NCBI GenBank assembly: GCA_050014415.1
Contig: JBEKDJ010000128.1
Span: 1 to 12,898, forward strand
Source of the DNA: JBEKDJ01 sp050014415
Lineage (GTDB): Bacteria > Desulfobacterota > BSN033 > UBA1163
Direction: 5' to 3'
Length of the DNA: 12,898 bases
The translations under genes were made by a program, and so were the position numbers. This document shows, piece by piece, positions 7,074 to 12,898 of the stretch. Every line of letters starts with the position of its first letter. Within the stretch, counting starts at the first letter, position 1. The notes below the pieces were generated by a model, which was given only the letters and a program-made list of their open reading frames with translations, had not been told where the DNA came from and ran no database searches.

Positions 7074-7550
7074 CTACTCAACGGTAATCAAGTCCTTGAT
7101 CTTGTTGTACTCCCGTTGCTCAATTCCCTTTACCTTCATGATATCCTCTGGTTTCTGATAAGGCCGACCATCAATGATGGCTTGGGCCTTCACGGGTCCC
7201 ATTCCGGGGAGGGCGTCGAGTTCCTCTTTGGTCGATGTATTGATATTCACTTTCTGGCCAGGTGCAAGGTTCGTCGCAGTTTTGGAAGCCTTTTCAGTAG
7301 ACTTGGCCGCTTTTACGGGAGCTTCCTTTGAGGGTGCAGCTAATGCTGGAGATGCAGCAGCCTTTCCCGTTGCTGCAGAAGCTGCCGGAGCAGGTGCCGC
7401 AGAACCAACAGTGACAAAGGGTTTTATGGCCTCAATCTTTTTAGCAGAAAGACCTGCCTTTGACAGCTCATCAATCGATTTGTATGGTCTCCCGGCAACA
7501 ATCTTCTTGGCTGTTGCAGGTCCAACACCGTCCTTTCTTGTCAAAGGCAA
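7074..7550 (-). CDS. ComEA-like tandem helix-hairpin-helix protein, N-terminus apparently truncated
   Basis: Two helix-hairpin-helix units flank an Ala/Lys/Pro-rich linker (about 50-95). The C-terminal one is complete: VNINTSTKEELDALPGMGP with AIIDGRPYQKPEDI and VKGIEQREYNKIKDLI. The first has only its second half: PLTRKDGVGPATAKKIVAGRPYKSIDELSKAGL (2-34), without the usual NxAxxxEL helix. Such domains bind DNA non-specifically; ComEA carries a membrane anchor for DNA uptake, and here no signal or anchor is in frame. The only available starts are TTG codons (7550, 7544), and the frame is closed by TAA at once upstream. A hydrophobic stretch is encoded just upstream in another frame (7541-7642), so this may be a damaged membrane-anchored gene. 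No pilin or uptake genes are adjacent. Confidence 0.75.
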   Translation of the reverse strand: MPLTRKDGVGPATAKKIVAGRPYKSIDELSKAGLSAKKIEAIKPFVTVGSAAPAPAASAATGKAAASPALAAPSKEAPVKAAKSTEKASKTATNLAPGQKVNINTSTKEELDALPGMGPVKAQAIIDGRPYQKPEDIMKVKGIEQREYNKIKDLITVE

Positions 7551-7642
7551 GTTGACTTAACCATCTCTAACCTTAAGTTGTTGTTTCTTCTGGCAATCGA
7601 TATCATCATGATGCGTAATGCCAACGATAAGACTATGATCAT
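7541..7642 (-). CDS. Possible small hydrophobic peptide, or frame-shifted 5' part of the HhH gene
   Basis: ATG at 7642 opens 33 codons ending TGA at 7541. The product starts MIIVLSLALRIMMISIARR and looks like a single membrane segment followed by a basic flank. The same frame is open for 12 further hydrophobic codons upstream without a standard start. It overlaps the first bases of the HhH gene in another frame. A membrane anchor ahead of HhH domains is the ComEA layout, so it may be a remnant of that gene. No clear ribosome site is visible, and expression is unproven. Confidence 0.25.
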   Translation of the reverse strand: MIIVLSLALRIMMISIARRNNNLRLEMVKSTCL

Positions 7643-7748
7643 AATGGTTGCAGTGATTATTACAAACAGAAAAGCTGACTAACGGGTCGCTTCCTCAATG
7701 AGGCTGGAACAATAGCCCTCCTTGATGTTTCTCATTCTTAGTACCTGC

Positions 7749-8471
7749 TCACTCCTTTTTCTCTTGTGATTCTTTCATTTGTTTCTGTACCTCTTCCAAA
7801 GCCTTCTGAGCCTCCTCTGCACTCTTCTGTACCTGCTTTCTCGCATCTTCAGCCTGCTTCTGAATCATCTTCGATGCCTTTTCCGCCTCCTTCCGAAACT
7901 TAACCGCCTCCCTGGCCACTCTTCTTGATGTCACTTCCGCACTGATGCCTAAAATCACAAAGACTGCCCCTATGATCCCAAACACCAACCACGCCTTTTG
8001 AGAAGGGATCTTATGAACCTCCACGCTTGAAATAATAACAAAGTACATCATAAGGGCAATGCCTATCGCTCCTCCGATGTAGGGAATGAGTCCAACCAAA
8101 GAGGTGATAGGCGTAAGAGCTGAAATATATGCGGCACATCGATAGGCTGTCTCGTATGATTCCTGAGAGCCCATGAGCTTCCATATGGCAAAAAGTATTG
8201 CCGCTCCTACAAAACCGAATATCCCTATGACAATTGGCAGAAGAATGATCGAGGCAACGCCCATCGCCATGCCCGAAGCTACCCGCAAACCAATAATACT
8301 GAATATGCTGTGAATCAAGCCACCGATAATACCCATGACCACCATAAATACCAACGGTTCAACAAAGCCTCCTGTCTTCGGCATCTGCCTGAAGAATTCT
8401 GAGGGAGATGTCAGTACCTTGATCGCTGTGTCCTGTATTTCCCTTAGATTAATAATCTCTTTTGTCTCCAT
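7749..8471 (-). CDS. Yip1-domain membrane protein with 11-residue-repeat tail
   Basis: The 240-residue protein starts with a polar segment containing LTSPSEFFRQMPKTGGFVEPL (20-40), the usual lead-in of bacterial Yip1 family proteins. Five hydrophobic segments follow (about 38-62, 66-98, 111-131, 132-150 and 160-178). The cytoplasmic-looking tail (186-240) is a charged helix with three 11-residue units: KQAEDARKQVQ (205-215), KSAEEAQKALE (216-226) and EVQKQMKESQE (227-237). Eleven-residue periodicity is typical of right-handed coils and of amphipathic helices lying on membranes. The function of bacterial Yip1 proteins is not established. The start is secure: AAAGGAGG lies six bases before ATG 8471. 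Confidence 0.8.
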   Translation of the reverse strand: METKEIINLREIQDTAIKVLTSPSEFFRQMPKTGGFVEPLVFMVVMGIIGGLIHSIFSIIGLRVASGMAMGVASIILLPIVIGIFGFVGAAILFAIWKLMGSQESYETAYRCAAYISALTPITSLVGLIPYIGGAIGIALMMYFVIISSVEVHKIPSQKAWLVFGIIGAVFVILGISAEVTSRRVAREAVKFRKEAEKASKMIQKQAEDARKQVQKSAEEAQKALEEVQKQMKESQEKKE

Positions 8472-8531
8472 ACTTTCCTCCTTTTGAAGTTTATTTTTAC
8501 ATATTCAGGACCGTTCGTACAAGAAAGAAAG

Positions 8532-8676
8532 GCATTGCGGCGTGTCACCGCGAACGAAGTGAAGCAATTCCATGAGATTGCCGGCCCTGCGCGCCGTAGC
8601 GCTTGCCTGCCAGTAGCCGCTTCTGCAAAAGTAGGAACCTCGGCATGCAGTCACGTTGCTACGCTCCTCGCAATGA
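8532..8676. repeat. Degenerate palindromic intergenic element
   Basis: gcattgcg at 8532-8539 is matched in inverse by cgcaatga at 8669-8676. Inside, GCGAACGAAGTGAAGCAATT (8549-8568) mirrors GTTGCTACGCTCCTCGCAAT (8654-8673) loosely, and GAGATTGC (8574-8581) is the usual inner mark. This pattern resembles the common palindromes of the GTCATTGCGAGCGAA type in deltaproteobacterial genomes, whose translation gives YAPRNDC, as here on the plus strand. The middle (8582-8650) is diverged. No transposase is nearby. Confidence 0.6.
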
Positions 8677-8895
8677 CTGCTTTAGTAAGTCGTTCACCAT
8701 AGCAATCTCATACTCCATCCTCATAAATAGCAAAACTATTTGGACGGCTTGGGGAAGACCGAGAATCATCAATTGTGGTTTGTAATATACACCAGTCTGA
8801 GAGTTTTTGGAAGTAGAGATTTTGGGGGAAAAGGGGGACGAAAAAGGATGATCGATTCTACCAACAAAGCTGGGTTATTTTTGTGCCGAGGATTC

Positions 8896-8934
8896 CAACC
8901 CCGACCCTCCCCCCGAGGGTGAGGGTCGGGGTTG
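8896..8934. repeat. Perfect 14-base inverted repeat after the coiled-coil gene
   Basis: CAACCCCGACCCTC (8896-8909) and GAGGGTCGGGGTTG (8921-8934) are exact reverse complements around an 11-base loop. It lies about 25 bases after the stop of the minus-strand coiled-coil gene. That is the position of a terminator, but no T-run follows on either strand. It may be an RNA-stabilising hairpin, a Rho-independent terminator lacking its U-tract, or another repeat copy. Confidence 0.6.
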
Positions 8935-8957
8935 CAACTGCTAAGTTTGTCCAGTAT

Positions 8958-9479
8958 TTACGAAGTCAAAGAGGATCCTCCGACTCTCCCTTCTAACTCT
9001 CTCACCTTCGCCTCAAGTTGAAAAATCTTATCTTCAGCTGTTTTCTTATAGGTTTCCATCTCCATATCCTTTGAGGCCAATTGTTTATTCTTATATGCGA
9101 TCTCTTCCCTCATGCGATTCAGTGCCACTTCTTTCTCGTCAAGAAGTCTCCTTGAGGTTTGGAGGTCCTCCTCCTTCCTTGCCTTTTCTTCTGTAGTTTC
9201 CTTAATTTTCGATTCCAATTCTTGTACCCTAGAAGAACTTCCCCTTTTCAGTTGAGAAAGATCCTTCTTCTTCTTTTCGATCTCTTCTGTTTTCTTCTGA
9301 AGGTCTGTTCTCAGTCCCTCGATTTCTTTCTCCTGTTTCCTTACCTTCGATTCGAGCGTTTTCAACCCTGTCATCTTCCTCTTCAGCTCAGCGACCATAT
9401 CCTTCTTTGGTTTGACTACTGCCTTCGCTTTTACCGCTTTCTTTACCCTAGCCTTAGCCTTCATAATCTTCTTGGCCAT
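8958..9479 (-). CDS. Lys-rich coiled-coil protein
   Basis: I do not recognise a named family. The 173-residue protein opens with an Ala/Lys-rich segment (2-27: AKKIMKAKARVKKAVKAKAVV and on), which resembles histone H1-like or nucleic-acid-binding tails. From about 29 to 165 it is an almost unbroken coiled coil rich in Lys, Glu, Leu and Arg, with a GSSSR break near 80-84. There is no signal peptide or membrane segment. DNA binding or scaffolding is possible, but nothing in the sequence proves either. The start is secure, with AAGGGAGGG just ahead of ATG 9479. It sits downstream of thiC on the same strand, separated by two strong hairpins and about 170 bases. Confidence 0.7.
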   Translation of the reverse strand: MAKKIMKAKARVKKAVKAKAVVKPKKDMVAELKRKMTGLKTLESKVRKQEKEIEGLRTDLQKKTEEIEKKKKDLSQLKRGSSSRVQELESKIKETTEEKARKEEDLQTSRRLLDEKEVALNRMREEIAYKNKQLASKDMEMETYKKTAEDKIFQLEAKVRELEGRVGGSSLTS

Positions 9480-9587
9480 AACTCCCTCCCTTTTCTCGAT
9501 CTCGGAATTCCGAATCCGGATTCTGGATTGATTTTGCTTCGGATCTTAAGATCTCGGACCAAAGTTAGAAATTCCGCATTCTGCGAT

Positions 9588-9642
9588 CTGCCATGCACCA
9601 CGCAGGGTACATGGCAGCCCCGAACCTCACATGGTTAGGGGC
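9588..9642 (-). terminator. Tandem hairpins after thiC
   Basis: In minus-strand RNA order, the first hairpin pairs GCCCC-U-AACC with GGUU-C-GGGGC (9642-9617) around a six-base loop. The second pairs CTGCCATGTACC with GGTGCATGGCAG (9617-9588) around CTGCGT. The single non-Watson-Crick pair of the second stem is a G-U wobble on the minus strand but a C-A mismatch on the plus strand, so the structure favours the thiC transcript. They begin about 10 bases after the thiC stop. No U-run follows, so 3'-end protection or Rho-dependent ending is as likely as intrinsic termination. Confidence 0.55.
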
Positions 9643-9652
9643 GCAACGGCTG

Positions 9653-10939
9653 TCAGGCTTCTTTCAAAAAATCTTTCACCCTTTTCATAGCACAAAATTC
9701 CCCGCACATCGTGCAGACATCTTTTTCTCCGGACTTCCCTTCCTCGTGATAGCGCCTCGCTTTCTCTGGATCGATCGAAAGTTCTATCTGTCTCTCCCAG
9801 TCAAAATTCTTCCGGGCCTTCGACATCTCCAAATCGCGCTGAAGTGCCTTCCTATTCCCCCGAGCAATGTCCGCAGCATGGCCTGCTATCCTTGTGGCAA
9901 TCACCCCCTCTCTGACGTCTTCGACGGTGGGCAACTTCAGATGTTCCGAAGGTGTCACATAACATAAGAAATCTGCCCCTGCTCGGCCCGCAATGGCGCC
10001 ACCGATGGCACATGTGATGTGATCATATCCCGGGGAGATATCGGTCACTAAAGGCCCCAACACGTAGAAAGGAGCCCCCTTGCATAACCTTTTTTCTAAA
10101 AGCACATTCGCTTCAATCTGATCGAGCGGGACATGGCCAGGCCCCTCGATCATCACCTGAACCCCTTCAGCCCATGCCCTTTCCGTCAATTCTCCGAGGA
10201 TAATCATCTCCTCTATTTGAGGGCGGTCCGTGGCATCTGCCAGACAACCGGGCCTCAGTCCATCTCCTAAGCTCAAAGTCATATCATACTTCTTGGCAAT
10301 TTCCAAGAGGCGATCGAACTGTTCGTAGAGAGGGTTCTCTTGACCGTTAGTGATCATCCATTCGATCAGGAAGGACCCACCCCGGCTCACCACCCCCATC
10401 TGCCGATGATCCCGCCTTAACCGCTCCACGGAACTGCGTGTTACGCCGCAGTGGACCGTGATGAAGTCAACCCCTTCTTCCGCTTGACGCTCAATCACTT
10501 CGAAGAGATCCTCTGCCCTCATCTTTGAAAGAGCTTTCCTTTTCCTGACAGCCTCAATGGCTGCCTCGTAGATAGGAACAGTGCCCAAGGGAATCGCAGA
10601 ATGACGCATGATCTCCCTACGGATGGCAGCGATATCTCCACCGGTGCTCAGGTCCATAAGTGTATCCGTTCCGGCTTGGATTGAAACCTCAAGCTTCTCC
10701 AATTCCTCCCCTAAGTCAGCATGGTCAGAAGAAGTCCCGATGTTGGTATTCACCTTGATCCGGAGCCCCTCTCCAATTCCTACAGCGTGAAGTCCATCAT
10801 GATTTCGATTGACCGGAATAACGACCCGGCCAGAGGCAACTTTCTCCCTGAGCCATTCAGGGGAAACTTCCTCTTCTTTGGCAACCCTCTTCATCTCTTT
10901 TGTGATAATCCCTTTCTGGGCCTCCATTCTTTGAGTCAT
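9653..10939 (-). CDS. thiC: Phosphomethylpyrimidine synthase ThiC (short form)
   Basis: ThiC is a radical SAM enzyme that rearranges aminoimidazole ribotide into HMP-phosphate, the pyrimidine part of thiamine. The 428-residue protein lacks the long N-terminal domain of enterobacterial ThiC. Recognisable motifs are IKVNTNIGTS (61-70), TLMDLSTGGD (93-102), VDFITVHCGVT, SLGDGLRPG, VMIEGPGHVPLDQI and YVLGPLVTDISPGYDHITCAIGGA. The C-terminal cluster-binding motif is CTMCGEFC (Cys409, 412 and 416). It follows the CytX-like gene by 4 bases with GAAGAAGG as ribosome site, so the two are one operon. The anaerobic paralogue BzaF, which makes 5-hydroxybenzimidazole for cobamides, is similar in sequence and length. 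The thiamine neighbours favour ThiC, but the paralogue is not excluded. Confidence 0.9.
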   Translation of the reverse strand: MTQRMEAQKGIITKEMKRVAKEEEVSPEWLREKVASGRVVIPVNRNHDGLHAVGIGEGLRIKVNTNIGTSSDHADLGEELEKLEVSIQAGTDTLMDLSTGGDIAAIRREIMRHSAIPLGTVPIYEAAIEAVRKRKALSKMRAEDLFEVIERQAEEGVDFITVHCGVTRSSVERLRRDHRQMGVVSRGGSFLIEWMITNGQENPLYEQFDRLLEIAKKYDMTLSLGDGLRPGCLADATDRPQIEEMIILGELTERAWAEGVQVMIEGPGHVPLDQIEANVLLEKRLCKGAPFYVLGPLVTDISPGYDHITCAIGGAIAGRAGADFLCYVTPSEHLKLPTVEDVREGVIATRIAGHAADIARGNRKALQRDLEMSKARKNFDWERQIELSIDPEKARRYHEEGKSGEKDVCTMCGEFCAMKRVKDFLKEA

Positions 10940-10943
10940 GAGA

Positions 10944-12239
10944 TCACCTTCTTCCCCTGAGAAACCAATAGATCAGACCGGCCAAGATCATGCTTGGCAA
11001 AGAGGACCCAAGTGGCCAGGGAAAGGCTGTTTTGATTTGCAATACCTTTTCCATTAACATTGGAGAAAAGCCCAGGTAGATGGCAAATCCAATGGCCCAT
11101 GCAAGGATGGCATTAAGATTTACGCCTCTTTTAAACCAGTATTGGCCCCCATCCCTATAAAGATCTTCCAGATCAATCGAACCCTTTCTGACCAGAAAAT
11201 AATCGGCAAGGACGATTCCAAACATTGGGCAGAACATCGCTCCGATGAAAAGCAGAAAATGCTCATAGTCGAGGATGGCGGGAAAGAGGATGGCAGCGGC
11301 CGTCCCCAGGATCCCTCCAAGGATCACCCCGTTCCTTTCTCCCAGTTTTGGAAGAATATTCAAACCGGAGACGGCGGTGGAATAGATATCTAAGAACGTG
11401 GTAGTGAACGTTGAGAACAGAACGATGATGAGCGCAGGGATGGCCCATCCGAACTTTAGCATGAGATTCATCACCACAGCCGAGGGATCGGGGGATTGAG
11501 TGGCAAGGGTAGCCATCAGGCCTATCGAATACATCCAAGAAGAGACGATGAAATAACCGGTCCAAGTCCCCCAGAAACTCCTCTTCGAATGCGTGGCAAA
11601 GCGCGAATAGTCCGAAACTAAAGGAAGCCAAGAAATGGGCATGGCGATAACAAGATCCATCCCTACCATGAAGGGGAAATCGCTTTTTCTGGGAATCTGG
11701 GCGAGCGTGCCCCACCCGTATTGTTGAAAAACCACATAGGTCATTGCGATACATAAAATCAACAGCGCGAAAACAGAGATCCGCTCCAGCCATTTCCAGA
11801 TTCTGTGCCCTACGACAGCCCATAAGGTGGTAATGCCTCCGGAGAGAACGATCCAGAGGGGGAGATTTGAAAATCCGTAGAACTTGGAAATTGCATCGGC
11901 TGCTTGGCCACACACGATCAGCATCACAGCTGTCCAGCCAATGAGCTGGATCACATTGATGGCAGTGGCAAAGTAAGAACCCCTGATTCCGAAAGAGGGC
12001 CGGACGCCCACCATCGTTGGGATACCCCATCGGCTTCCGATCAACCCGCCCAAGGCAAACGGGGTATTTCCGATCAGATGACCGAGAAGAATCGCCCACA
12101 GTCCCAACCCCAATCCCAGGGGGACGATCAGACTCCCAGCCCAAATCTCTGCTAAAGAGACCGCTGCTCCTGCCCACAGCAGAAAAAAATCCCAACCCCC
12201 TAAATTCCTCTCCTCTTTTGGAATCGGTTGAATCCCCAT
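10944..12239 (-). CDS. cytX: NCS1 family transporter, CytX-like (probable HMP/pyrimidine precursor uptake)
   Basis: The 431-residue protein has about twelve hydrophobic segments and the NCS1 (cytosine/purine/allantoin permease) pattern. The first helix contains WDFFLLWAGAAVSLAEIWAGSLI. It continues with GNTPFALGGLIGSRWGIPTMVGVRPSFGIRG, then PISWLPLVSDYSRFA in the middle, which is strongly reminiscent of CytX, and TFLDIYSTAVSGLNILPK later. CytX-type members are associated with thiamine genes and predicted to import hydroxymethylpyrimidine. That fits its place between a ThiN-domain gene and thiC. AAAGGGG precedes ATG 12239. Cytosine or another nucleobase remains possible as substrate. Confidence 0.85.
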   Translation of the reverse strand: MGIQPIPKEERNLGGWDFFLLWAGAAVSLAEIWAGSLIVPLGLGLGLWAILLGHLIGNTPFALGGLIGSRWGIPTMVGVRPSFGIRGSYFATAINVIQLIGWTAVMLIVCGQAADAISKFYGFSNLPLWIVLSGGITTLWAVVGHRIWKWLERISVFALLILCIAMTYVVFQQYGWGTLAQIPRKSDFPFMVGMDLVIAMPISWLPLVSDYSRFATHSKRSFWGTWTGYFIVSSWMYSIGLMATLATQSPDPSAVVMNLMLKFGWAIPALIIVLFSTFTTTFLDIYSTAVSGLNILPKLGERNGVILGGILGTAAAILFPAILDYEHFLLFIGAMFCPMFGIVLADYFLVRKGSIDLEDLYRDGGQYWFKRGVNLNAILAWAIGFAIYLGFSPMLMEKVLQIKTAFPWPLGSSLPSMILAGLIYWFLRGRR

Positions 12240-12256
12240 TTTTACCCCTTTAGAGA

Positions 12257-12330
12257 GTGGAGAGTAGAATGTCGAAAGCGGAAAAATTCAATTCATTTCT
12301 AATTTGTTTTTTCCACAATCTACTTTCCAC
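12257..12330. repeat. Inverted repeat between the ThiN-domain gene and cytX
   Basis: GTGGAGAGTAG (12257-12267) and CTACTTTCCAC (12320-12330) match inversely at 10 of 11 positions. The second arm overlaps the last codons and stop of the ThiN-domain gene. The 80-base gap is A/T-rich and holds no TPP riboswitch signature. The hairpin could shape the junction between the two messages; its loop is long, so this is tentative. Confidence 0.35.
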
Positions 12331-12898
12331 TTGCTACTTTCAATATTTTTTGAACGACCTCCATGGGGTTTCTTCCCAACACCCGGACCATGGGTTCTTT
12401 ACCTACCTCCCCTTCGTCGTAGATAAAATCAGGGACCCGCTTCATCTTTTTCAACACTTCCCTCACACCCCACTCCAAGGAAGAACCTTCCTTCTCTTTC
12501 ACCCTCTTCGGCTCGAGCCTTCGATCAAAATGGCCGACGAGAAAATCTTTTCTCCCTAACTGGACAACGATCTCTCTTGAATATCGGATATTCATAGCCG
12601 AACAATATTCAGGATCGAATTTCATGACGGTCAGAATAATATTGGCAACGTGCTGGGAGGCTCCGAATTCAGGATCGCTATGAGTGGTCACCGAATTTTT
12701 GAATCGGACGATCCTTCCCGGGAACGCGGCCACGTCTTCAACTCCTTCGGCAAAACGAAGAGCATACCCTAAGTTTGAAGACACTTCAGGAATGAGGTGT
12801 CCGACCTTTTCCTCTTTCAACACCTCCACTGCTTTCTTTAACTCCTGGATGATCTGATACCGCTCCATCTCCCTGAGGACATAAGCAGAAGGGTTGGT
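12320..12898 (-). CDS. thiN: ThiN-type thiamine-phosphate synthase domain protein, 5' part outside window
   Basis: The visible 192 residues carry the ThiN domain: LIPEVSSNLGYALRFAEGVEDVAAFPGRIVRF, then PEFGASQHVANIILTVMKFDPEYCSAMNIRYSREIV. ThiN joins HMP-PP and thiazole phosphate to thiamine phosphate, standing in for ThiE, and is best known as the C-terminal part of ThiD-ThiN fusions or of HTH-ThiN regulators (ThiR). An ATG at 12868 would leave a 182-residue stand-alone protein, but GGGAG abuts it with no spacing. The frame runs on through TNPSAYVLRE to the window edge without a stop. I therefore read it as the C-terminal part of a longer protein, probably a ThiD-ThiN fusion. It is followed by cytX and thiC on the same strand. 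Confidence 0.85.
   Translation of the reverse strand, partial: TNPSAYVLREMERYQIIQELKKAVEVLKEEKVGHLIPEVSSNLGYALRFAEGVEDVAAFPGRIVRFKNSVTTHSDPEFGASQHVANIILTVMKFDPEYCSAMNIRYSREIVVQLGRKDFLVGHFDRRLEPKRVKEKEGSSLEWGVREVLKKMKRVPDFIYDEGEVGKEPMVRVLGRNPMEVVQKILKVASGK

Larger units (their letters stand above)
8472..8957. other. Repeat-rich gap without a recognisable gene
   Basis: The reading frames here (for example one on the plus strand from 8484 and one from 8740) are composed largely of repeat-derived peptides and lack ribosome sites, so I reject them as genes. The stretch holds a degenerate palindromic element (8532-8676) and a perfect 14-base stem-loop (8896-8934). Between them, 8690-8890 shows G-rich and A-rich runs (near 8823-8850) and nothing I recognise. 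The promoter of the Yip1-type gene must lie near 8490-8520; TTGTAC is present on the minus strand but the -10 is poor. Confidence 0.5.

Noticed and set aside
8484..8922. Three plus-strand frames of 60-72 codons in the repeat-rich gap
   Set aside because: Their products are translations of the palindromic element and of the G/C-rich stem-loop; none has a ribosome site.
9159..9967. Two overlapping plus-strand frames of 159 and 124 codons
   Set aside because: They are the antisense of the Lys/Glu-rich coiled-coil gene (giving Phe/Leu-rich nonsense) and of the thiC 3' end.
10957..10980. CTGAGA followed by AGATCAGACC on the plus strand, reminiscent of TPP riboswitch core words
   Set aside because: It lies antisense to the 3' end of the cytX coding region, has no thiamine gene downstream on the plus strand, and the pieces are too close together for the riboswitch fold.
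11263..12195. 310-codon minus-strand frame inside the transporter gene
   Set aside because: It is a shifted frame of cytX, rich in Arg, His and Cys, with no family resemblance; the in-frame transporter is unambiguous.
12866..12868. ATG at 12868 as the start of a stand-alone ThiN protein
   Set aside because: The GGGAG directly abuts the ATG with no spacing and the frame remains open to the window edge, so a longer protein is more likely.

Overview
The window looks like part of a chromosome from a Gram-negative, probably anaerobic bacterium of the Desulfobacterota / deltaproteobacterial type. The reasons are indirect: a simple TatA/TatC pair, a short-form ThiC, a ThiN-type thiamine phosphate synthase domain, many Lys/Glu-rich envelope proteins, and intergenic palindromes whose chance translations (for example VRQAHHE and YAPRNDC peptides) are familiar from such genomes. 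By eye the base composition is moderate, near half G+C. The taxonomic placement is inference. I see no phage, IS transposase, CRISPR array, tRNA or rRNA.

Layout, left to right. (1) A minus-strand operon-like run, tatA/B - tatC - radC - ATP-grasp protein (2816 down to beyond base 1). tatA/B and tatC overlap by 8 bases, and radC starts 7 bases after tatC. A 73-base gap holding a small inverted repeat precedes the ATP-grasp gene. That gene leaves the window on the left and carries an in-frame palindromic repeat insertion of about 75 codons ahead of the ATP-binding core. (2) A plus-strand sugar phosphate isomerase/epimerase-like TIM-barrel gene (2956-3732), divergent from tat. The 139-base gap between them holds a well-formed sigma70-type promoter on each strand. 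(3) A lone dynamin-like GTPase gene on the minus strand (3911-5638), followed by about 470 bases without a convincing gene. (4) Minus-strand genes for small membrane or structural proteins: a GlsB/YeaQ-type protein, a DUF4126 membrane protein, a tandem helix-hairpin-helix (HhH) protein that seems to have lost its N-terminus, a Yip1-type membrane protein with an 11-residue-repeat tail, and a Lys-rich coiled-coil protein. A repeat-rich gap of about 480 bases separates the last two. (5) A minus-strand thiamine cluster: a ThiN-domain protein (entering from the right edge) - CytX-like NCS1 transporter - thiC. Two strong hairpins lie just after thiC.

How the genes fit together. Tat exports folded proteins; radC and the ATP-grasp gene appear to ride on the same transcript without a shared function. 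The thiamine cluster is coherent: ThiC makes the pyrimidine moiety (HMP-P), CytX probably imports pyrimidine precursor, and the ThiN domain joins pyrimidine and thiazole phosphates in place of ThiE. No TPP riboswitch is visible inside the window. The most unusual items are the in-frame palindromic insertion in the ATP-grasp gene, the ThiN arrangement, the tandem hairpins after thiC, and the split or truncated HhH gene.
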